This document shows positions 34,978-40,771 of a DNA stretch of 46,327 bases, in pieces. The DNA lies in assembly GCA_028283145.1 (NCBI GenBank), contig JAPYNY010000019.1:1-46327 (forward strand), written 5' to 3'. The position numbers and the translations under genes were made by a program. The notes beneath the pieces were generated by a model. It did no database searches, was not told the origin of the DNA, and saw nothing but the letters and a program-made list of their open reading frames with translations. Source of the DNA: Candidatus Hopanoidivorans cymbastelae (lineage in GTDB: Bacteria > Actinomycetota > Acidimicrobiia > Acidimicrobiales > Hopanoidiivorantaceae). Every line of letters begins with the position of its first letter. Position 1 is the stretch's first letter.

Positions 34978-35244
34978 ATGTCGCAGGCCAAGCCTCAGCT
35001 GCGCAGCATGAAGGTCACACTGGTGAAATTGGTTTCTCCTTCTGAGGCATTCATAGAGTTTGACGATGCCGTCTCAGGGCTAGTCCAGCTTTGCGATTTC
35101 GTTATCGGCCAAGCCCGTTCTGAGAGCCGAAGCTGTTCATCTGATGGCGGCATTGAAGCACTGCCGTGGGGCAACATCTTATGGAACGACAAAGAATGCG
35201 ACGGGTGGAACATCTACGAGTACCTAGCCGCAGGGCACACATAG
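34978..35244 (+). CDS. Small hypothetical protein, weakly DUF2442-like
   Basis: An 88-residue ORF in line with the second frame of the broken DUF2442 gene upstream. A second ATG at 35008 (MKVTLVKLVSP) may be the true start. The pattern EAFIEFDDAVSGLVQLCDFV followed by PWGNILWNDKECDGWNIYEYL is faintly like a DUF2442 module, which would make a tandem pair. I do not recognise it otherwise. Compact codon use and clear endpoints suggest a real gene, but support is weak. Confidence 0.35.
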   Translation: MSQAKPQLRSMKVTLVKLVSPSEAFIEFDDAVSGLVQLCDFVIGQARSESRSCSSDGGIEALPWGNILWNDKECDGWNIYEYLAAGHT

Positions 35245-35365
35245 CACCTCTGATGAGAACGCGGCGCGTGTCATAGTAGTAGATATACCGACACTGCCCT
35301 TCTATGAGCCAAAATCCGAATCATAGTATTTTCCAGAAGAACGGGTCACAGTCAAAGGACACTTT

Positions 35366-36157
35366 TCATTGGTTGCTTTGCTTTGTCCAGAATTTTAGTT
35401 TTTTCCAATATTTCCTTTGAACATTTTGGGGTTTTTCATTATAGGTACTCCATTGGACGTCGTTGATATCTATTAATTCAAAGTTAGGCTCTCCCCTTCT
35501 GGCTTGCTCTATTGCTTGGTTGAGATCGCTCTTGAATGTTGCCACATCAGCTATCATGCAAATATATTTGACGGCCACATTATTTTCGTCATAGCTATAA
35601 GTGTATTGAATTTTTAATTCCATCATGTATTCTTCGGTTGTGTTTAATTCCATATTGTGTAGATTATTTGAAGGGTCATTTCTTATTACCTTTGCTTCTA
35701 ATAACACTATGCCATTATCATTTTTGGCCAAGAAAATTTTTTCAAAAGAATCTAATATCCTTTGATGATATAAGGAAGGAATTTGGCATCTCCATCTATC
35801 CTTGTATACAGTCATCTTGGGATCTTCTAGTTTAATGTAATAGTCATGTGTGTTTTTATATTCATCTGTAATTTGTATTTGGCATGTCCAAAAAATACGG
35901 TTAGTGTCGTTAACTTTATTCTCATCTTCCTTTAAAAATTTTTTAATAAATCTCTTAAATTTTCTTTTTTCTAGCACATATGAATAATGGGAAGCTACAA
36001 CTTTAGTTCTGCCAATTTTACGTGCTTGGTGCTTTTTAACAGACATAGGAAACCATGCTTCAACTATGAAAATGTCTTTCAAGTAAAGATAAAATTGCAA
36101 TAGAGTAGCTACAGATCCAGCAATTACTGCTATAACAGCACCTATTATCAGTTCGAT
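35366..36157 (-). CDS. AT-rich single-pass membrane protein, unknown; probable ATC start
   Basis: The listed start (TTG 36100) lacks a ribosome site. Upstream the same frame stays open and encodes an N-terminal hydrophobic helix (IELIIGAVIAVIAGSVATLL) that begins at ATC 36157, 7 nt after a strong SD AGGAGG (36165-36170). No ATG, GTG or TTG lies there, so an ATC start or a mutated ATG is inferred. The protein has about 263 residues: a membrane helix, then a basic, Lys-rich region (about 40-75) and a soluble part with no motif I recognise. It is far more AT-rich than its neighbours and sits in the stretch beside a tRNA gene, which suggests foreign origin. Confidence 0.5.
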   Translation of the reverse strand: MELIIGAVIAVIAGSVATLLQFYLYLKDIFIVEAWFPMSVKKHQARKIGRTKVVASHYSYVLEKRKFKRFIKKFLKEDENKVNDTNRIFWTCQIQITDEYKNTHDYYIKLEDPKMTVYKDRWRCQIPSLYHQRILDSFEKIFLAKNDNGIVLLEAKVIRNDPSNNLHNMELNTTEEYMMELKIQYTYSYDENNVAVKYICMIADVATFKSDLNQAIEQARRGEPNFELIDINDVQWSTYNEKPQNVQRKYWKKLKFWTKQSNQ

Positions 36158-36325
36158 TTTATTTCCTCCTTAGAATATCTGCCTAACTTTTCGATTTGAG
36201 CTTAAGTGCTAGGCTAGCACAAAATATAGAAATTTGTTTTTTGTGATTAACTTGCTTGTCATTTCTCAAGGCTTTTCCCGATGCTTCAGGGCTAGCACCA
36301 AGGCTAGCCCGCAGAACCCAGACTG

Positions 36326-37297
36326 CTAGGCAAGTTTGTTCAGCCGTCTCAAGCCGGCAGCGATCAAGTCCACAGCAATGACCAGCACAAAATTGGCGAT
36401 GAGGATTCCCGCCACCTCGGTGAAGAAACGCAAGTCAAGCGCAAGTCGCAAGCTCAAGCCCAGTCCAGCGTTGGTCACAATGCCAACAATTACGCTGGCG
36501 CGAATGATGACTTCCCAGCGATACAGGTAGAAAGTAATCAGTTCGGAAGCATGCGTCGGCAGGACTCCGTAGAGCAGCATTTGGGTTCGGCTGGCACCGG
36601 TGCTGGCCAAGGCTAGATGGCTGGCTTGCGAAGTATCGGCAGAGCTGGTTCCGCTAGCCAGATTTGAGGTGATGGTGCCGGTTGTGAGCCTTCCCAAGAC
36701 TCCGAAGTTGTGGATTCCCAGTGCCAATGCACCAGCAAAAACGCCCGGTTTGAAAACGAGTATGACTAGCAACGCCCAGACATATTCAGGGATAGAGCGG
36801 GCCAGCACGAACAGGAAGCGAACCAATGTCTTTCCCAGAGCGAGCCGGCGCAGTGGCATTCGGTCGGTGCTTTTGGGTGTGGCTGTGGGCTGAAACACCA
36901 ACACCGCCACGATGATGCCCACCCCGGCAATGGTGATAGCCAGAACGCTCATCTCCAAGGTTTCTAGGGAGTGGCGCAAGGTCGTCTCCCAGAAACTGCT
37001 TTGGAGATAGGCGGCTTGGACGTCGTCTGGCAAGTCGGAGCCCGCAAAGCGTTCCAAGTGTTCCCAAAATCGCTGCCAGGCTTCAACGGAAAATGGTGCA
37101 GGGCCACTTCCTGGCTGGCTCAGCACCACCACAAAGCACACCGCCACCAAAACCACTACAGCCCCGGCAACTTTGAGGTGCCGACCAGAATTGAGGTGCC
37201 AGCCAGATGCCGACTTGGCAGTGCGGCGCAGTTGCAATGGCTCGTCCGAAGCCGAGTCAGCCCCTGCCTTGGGCTTGGGCATCGGGCGAAGCTTCAT
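36326..37297 (-). CDS. phnE: Phosphonate-type ABC transporter permease (second)
   Basis: A 323-residue permease. Cytoplasmic tail, then about six membrane segments and the conserved cytoplasmic loop GASRTQMLLYGVLPTHASELITFYLYRWE, the PhnE-family variant of the EAA loop. It follows the first permease gene with an ATGA overlap. With PhnC and PhnD it would form an importer for phosphonate, phosphite or a related anion. No C-P lyase or phosphite dehydrogenase gene is in the window, so the ligand is undecided. The last of four genes in the operon. Confidence 0.85.
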   Translation of the reverse strand: MKLRPMPKPKAGADSASDEPLQLRRTAKSASGWHLNSGRHLKVAGAVVVLVAVCFVVVLSQPGSGPAPFSVEAWQRFWEHLERFAGSDLPDDVQAAYLQSSFWETTLRHSLETLEMSVLAITIAGVGIIVAVLVFQPTATPKSTDRMPLRRLALGKTLVRFLFVLARSIPEYVWALLVILVFKPGVFAGALALGIHNFGVLGRLTTGTITSNLASGTSSADTSQASHLALASTGASRTQMLLYGVLPTHASELITFYLYRWEVIIRASVIVGIVTNAGLGLSLRLALDLRFFTEVAGILIANFVLVIAVDLIAAGLRRLNKLA

Positions 37298-38151
37298 CTG
37301 GCGAAGTAGCCTTGCGCCGAACGGCTGAGTCGGTCAAAAATCACAACGAGCAAGATGAGCGCCCAAATCGGTGTCCAAGCTTTGTGGTAGAAAAGGTCGT
37401 CCAAAGCGATTTCAAATCAGAAGCCCAGCCCGCCCAGCCCCACGAAGCCCAACACGGCTGCTGCCCGCAGGGCGCATTCAAAGCGATACATCAAGTAACT
37501 GAACATCTGCGGGTAGACCTGTGGCACATAGCCATACAGCAGAAGTTGGGTGCGCGATGCCCCCGTTGCGGTGAGTGCCTGGACTGGCATGGATGGAACA
37601 TCTTGAAGCTGGTCGCCCAAAATGCGCGCAATGATGCCTCCGTAGGGGATAGCGATGGCCAAAATGCCGGCCCACGGTGTCAAGCCAAAGGCACTCACAA
37701 ACAGCAGCGCCCAGATGAGTTCGTGCATGCTGCGCAGCAAGGCCAGAATTGAACGTGAGACAGCAATGGTGGCAAGACGGGATTTGCTTGACTTGATGAG
37801 CAATCCGCTAGCCGCCAGCGCGCCGGCCAAGCCTATGACCACGGCAAAAACCATTGACGTAACGGCATACGCTACGGTAATGACAGCATCTTCTGCCACG
37901 GTGAGCAGATAGCTAGGAGAGACATCTGGAGTGGCTGCTGCCAGCAGGATATCTGTCAGAGTGTCCAGCCCTTGGTTGTTGAAAGTGCGAAGGCCACCTG
38001 CTGAGGCAAAGCTCCACAGGGCAGCACCCACCAAGATGGCAGCTAGGAGAGTCTTGCTGCTTGGGCGTTCACCCTTTGGTCGGCGGCGCAGGTTTGCGGC
38101 AGCAGACGACTGGCCTTCAGCAGACGACTGGCCTTGATGGTTGTCAAACAT
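37294..38151 (-). pseudogene. phnE: Phosphonate-type ABC permease (first), interrupted by in-frame TGA
   Basis: The frame from ATG 38151 gives a PhnE-type permease with TATGASRTQLLLYGYVPQVYP and ends GLGGLGF at TGA 37417-37419. Beyond that stop the same frame continues FEIALDDLFYHKAWTPIWALILLVVIFDRLSR, the normal last loop and helix of PhnE, and stops at 37294-37296, overlapping the next permease by ATGA. A single premature stop thus removes the last membrane segment. It may be a recent nonsense mutation, a sequence error or a readthrough site. The N-terminus holds a 2 x 18 bp tandem duplication (38100-38135). Confidence 0.75.
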
Positions 38152-38171
38152 CGTTTGCGCTGCTTGCCCTG

Positions 38172-38915
38172 CTAGAGATGCGGGGCAGAGTCATATAGCT
38201 GCTCAAGAAGCAGTTGGGTAACTTCATCGCTGGGCAGATCAAAAGCCAGTTTCCCTTCGCGCAGGCCGATGATGCGGGTGGCGTAGGCTAAGGCATGCGC
38301 CGGGTTGTGCAAGCTCATCAGCACGGTCTGGTTTTCTTCGCGGGTTAGCATGCCCAGCACCACTTCGGCTGTGTTGATGTCCAGTGAAGCCACAGGTTCG
38401 TCAGCCAACAGTATGGCAGGATTTTGCAGAAGCACTCTGGCGGCGGCTACTCGCTGCTGCTCGCCTCCCGAAAGCGTGAAAGTTCGCTGGGACAACTTTT
38501 CGCTGAGGCCGATCTCTTCAGCGATTGTTCTGGCGGCTGGAACTTCCATCGGCAAGGTCAACGCAGCTAGAGAAGCAATGAAACCCCAGTGCCCCAGCAG
38601 TCCTGCTTGGATGTTGTGCTGAGCACGCAGGGGGCCGACCAGATTCAGGCGCTGCTGTATTATGCCGACTAGCTGAGCGCGTTCTTTGCGGCGGAGCCGT
38701 GTGGGGTCTTGTCCCAAAAGCTGAAGCGAGCCTGAATCGGCGGCAACCAACCCAGCCAAGATATTCAGCAAAGTGGATTTACCGGCGCCGCTAGCACCCA
38801 GCAGGGCAACTTTTTCGCCCGGCGCAACGGCGAAGTTGATGTCCGCTAGAGCGGGAGTTCTGTCAAATGATTTGGTGATGCCGTGGCACGCCACAGCAGG
38901 GGAGAGCGTGCTCAT
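38172..38915 (-). CDS. phnC: Phosphonate-type ABC transporter ATPase
   Basis: A 247-residue ABC ATPase: Walker A GASGAGKST, Q-loop GIIQQRLNL, signature LSGGEQQRVAAARVLL, Walker B ILLADEPVASLD and the H-loop MSLHNPAHALAYA. The arrangement of the Q-loop and the phnD-phnC-phnE-phnE neighbours identify it as PhnC. It energises the importer formed with the two permeases downstream. Confidence 0.9.
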   Translation of the reverse strand: MSTLSPAVACHGITKSFDRTPALADINFAVAPGEKVALLGASGAGKSTLLNILAGLVAADSGSLQLLGQDPTRLRRKERAQLVGIIQQRLNLVGPLRAQHNIQAGLLGHWGFIASLAALTLPMEVPAARTIAEEIGLSEKLSQRTFTLSGGEQQRVAAARVLLQNPAILLADEPVASLDINTAEVVLGMLTREENQTVLMSLHNPAHALAYATRIIGLREGKLAFDLPSDEVTQLLLEQLYDSAPHL

Positions 38916-39092
38916 AGCGGCACCGCTCTGCGCCAGTAAAGTCTGGCAAGGGTGGCAAGCTTAAGTCGGGTCATCTTGGTGGTCAAAGAGATTCTTGGTA
39001 TTTCACTAAGCAGATGCTTGCTACTAGGCTAGCTGAGTTGTTGCGCAGACCAGCTTGTCAACGTGACGGGCAGCCAAAATCATCTAGTTGAT

Positions 39093-40052
39093 TTATCTGA
39101 GCAGGTCCAAATCCCGGGCCACAACTTCAATTTGGTCGTAGTTGGAGTTGTCGGTGGCGATGAATTCCTCCGCCAGAAAATTATCCAGCACTTCTTGAGC
39201 CAAGGGGTCGTCGTCGGTGTCGTCTAGGGTTAGCAATGCCTGCTTGATGCGCTCAGAAGTGCCTTGCCCGTGGGTGTCGTCTATAGACGGGTGAGCCAGC
39301 CAGTGATAGTCGTAATATGGCGGTGTGGTCTCAAACGCTCTGACTTTGCCCAAGTCAACCCTTCCTTCGGCAACGGCTGAATCCCAAACCGATTTGTTGA
39401 GCACGCCGGCATCGTAGGTGCCCGCTTCCACCAACTGCCAAGTCTTGTCGTGTGAGCCGGAAAAGGAAAAGTCCGAAAACAGCTCGTCAATGTCAAAGCC
39501 TGCCTCTTCAAGGAAATACTGAGGCATGAGCCGGCCCGAAGTGGATATTGGGGAGCCGAAAGTAAATGAGCGTCCCTGGAGGTCGGCCAGGGAGTTCACT
39601 TCAAGCTCATTGCGCACTATCCACACCGACTGAAACTCGGCATCTTTGGCTCGCTGTGAGATGGCCGCAGCTTCGGGCAGTTCATTGCGGGCTTGAACGC
39701 CAGTGAGTCCGCCAAACCAGCCGAGCTGGACATCTCCGTTGGCGAAGGCTGTGACTATGGCAGAGTAATCAATAGATGGCTGATAGCGAAAACTAATTTT
39801 CGGGAGGTCGCCATTGGACTGGTTGGCAAAGTATTCGGTGAGATAGTCAGCCAGATTGCCGAAGCGCTCCTCAAGGGTGGAGACATTTTGGTCGGGAATG
39901 CCGCCGATGATGATTTCTGAGGTGGAGTCGCCTGAGGAGCAAGAGGCGAGTGTCGCCCCAAAGAGCACAGCTGCAGCCAAGACAGCAGTTCGAGCAGCCG
40001 CCCGAGCAATTTTTCGCCTTTTCATGGCCACCGCAAACAACGACTTAAGCAT
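39093..40052 (-). CDS. phnD: Phosphonate/phosphite-type ABC substrate-binding lipoprotein
   Basis: A 319-residue protein with a twin-basic start, hydrophobic core and lipobox GATLASC, so exported and lipid-anchored. Mature motifs are GGIPDQNVSTLEERFGNLADYL, then FANGDVQLGWFGGLTG, SPISTSGRLMPQYFLEEAG and SHDKTW, typical of the PhnD/PtxB family. ATG at 40052 is used; ATG 40025 (MKRRKIAR) is an equally good start. The gene leads the operon and is separated from phnC by 177 bp. The ligand may be phosphonate, phosphite or phosphate. Confidence 0.88.
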   Translation of the reverse strand: MLKSLFAVAMKRRKIARAAARTAVLAAAVLFGATLASCSSGDSTSEIIIGGIPDQNVSTLEERFGNLADYLTEYFANQSNGDLPKISFRYQPSIDYSAIVTAFANGDVQLGWFGGLTGVQARNELPEAAAISQRAKDAEFQSVWIVRNELEVNSLADLQGRSFTFGSPISTSGRLMPQYFLEEAGFDIDELFSDFSFSGSHDKTWQLVEAGTYDAGVLNKSVWDSAVAEGRVDLGKVRAFETTPPYYDYHWLAHPSIDDTHGQGTSERIKQALLTLDDTDDDPLAQEVLDNFLAEEFIATDNSNYDQIEVVARDLDLLR

Positions 40053-40150
40053 TGATTCAGCCTAACTCTCTAAGGCGAATCAGCTCAATGCAGGAAGGCA
40101 GCGAGCCAATTCTTGAAAAACTTTAGGCAGCTTTGGCTCGGTCAAGGCTC

Positions 40151-40180
40151 CACGCCTCCTCTATCTCATGTGGAGGCGTG
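40151..40180. terminator. Stem-loop right after the antitoxin-like gene
   Basis: CACGCCTCC (40151-40159) and GGAGGCGTG (40172-40180) are perfect 9-bp arms with a 12-nt loop. The stem ends directly beside the stop codon of the minus-strand gene (40181). There is no T run, so termination is possible but not certain; it may also mark a deletion or insertion point. Confidence 0.45.
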
Positions 40181-40657
40181 CTAAAATCCTCTGTTGCCTC
40201 GGCCAAGGTCTTGGAGGAAGTTCTCAAGTATGCCGTTGAAAACCCGGTGGTTGTTTCTGAGCACCACCAACTCAGGGTTGTTGATGCCGAAATCACATAG
40301 CACTTTTGCCCCATCCGAGCGGAGTCTGTCTGAAGCCAGTGCGTGTTCTATCCCAAATTCTGAGTTCAGTCTCTCAAGCGCAGGGCGAATGCGCTTTATC
40401 GGCAGTCCAGTCTTGCGCAACAGAGAGATAACATAGGCTTCAACCAAACCCACAAATGGCACTGAGTCGTCTCCATACATTTCTACATCACAGGTTGTCA
40501 CCAATGGCGTTCTTCCCTGTGAAGCTTGAGTCCAGCGATAAACACTGTGATAGTTCTCATCAACGATGCTGGCGATAGAGGCGACCGTGTAGCAGGGCAG
40601 GTCAACGTGCAGCCTGCCGTAGTGTCGCTGAAGGTTGTTTTTATGAGGTTTGAGCAT
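40181..40657 (-). CDS. Truncated VapB45-like antitoxin (DNA-binding N-terminal domain only)
   Basis: A 158-residue protein. It has a winged-helix-like start (YTVASIASIVDENYHSVYRW), then PFVGLVEAYVISLLRKTGLPIKRIRPALERLN and a segment ending with LENFLQDLGRGNRGF. This matches the N-terminal region of VapB45/DUF433-type antitoxins, which normally continue for another 60-80 residues into a DUF433 domain. Here the frame stops where that would begin, next to a stem-loop. No toxin gene follows. It faces the methyltransferase gene across a 114-bp promoter region and could regulate it, or be a remnant. Confidence 0.55.
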   Translation of the reverse strand: MLKPHKNNLQRHYGRLHVDLPCYTVASIASIVDENYHSVYRWTQASQGRTPLVTTCDVEMYGDDSVPFVGLVEAYVISLLRKTGLPIKRIRPALERLNSEFGIEHALASDRLRSDGAKVLCDFGINNPELVVLRNNHRVFNGILENFLQDLGRGNRGF

Positions 40658-40744
40658 CGGGTTGTGTCCAATTAGCTATATGAGCACGTCTAGGATTGGA
40701 GTGTTGCAGGTCAGATGTGTCTTGGAAAAATTTAACGCGCGCAC

Positions 40745-40753
40745 GGGGGGGGG
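40745..40753 (+). repeat. G9 tract in the mod promoter region
   Basis: Nine G directly before CATACT (40754-40759) and TAAGCT (40759-40764). TTTAAC (40731-40736) stands 17 bp before CATACT, so the tract fills the spacer of that possible promoter. TAAGCT lies 7 bp before the ATG and could serve as the -10 of a leaderless message. A change in G number would change spacing between -35 and -10 (inference). Confidence 0.65.
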
Positions 40754-40771
40754 CATACTAAGCTAAATCTA

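Noticed and set aside
37417..37419. In-frame TGA in phnE read as selenocysteine
   Set aside because: The site is in a membrane permease without redox chemistry. A 6-bp stem follows (GCTTTG/CAAAGC), but its loop of about 18 nt is larger than known bacterial SECIS loops. A nonsense mutation is simpler.
40123..40314. Minus-strand small ORF as the missing C-terminal part of the antitoxin
   Set aside because: The frame-shifted continuation shows no DUF433 pattern, so a simple frameshift is not supported.
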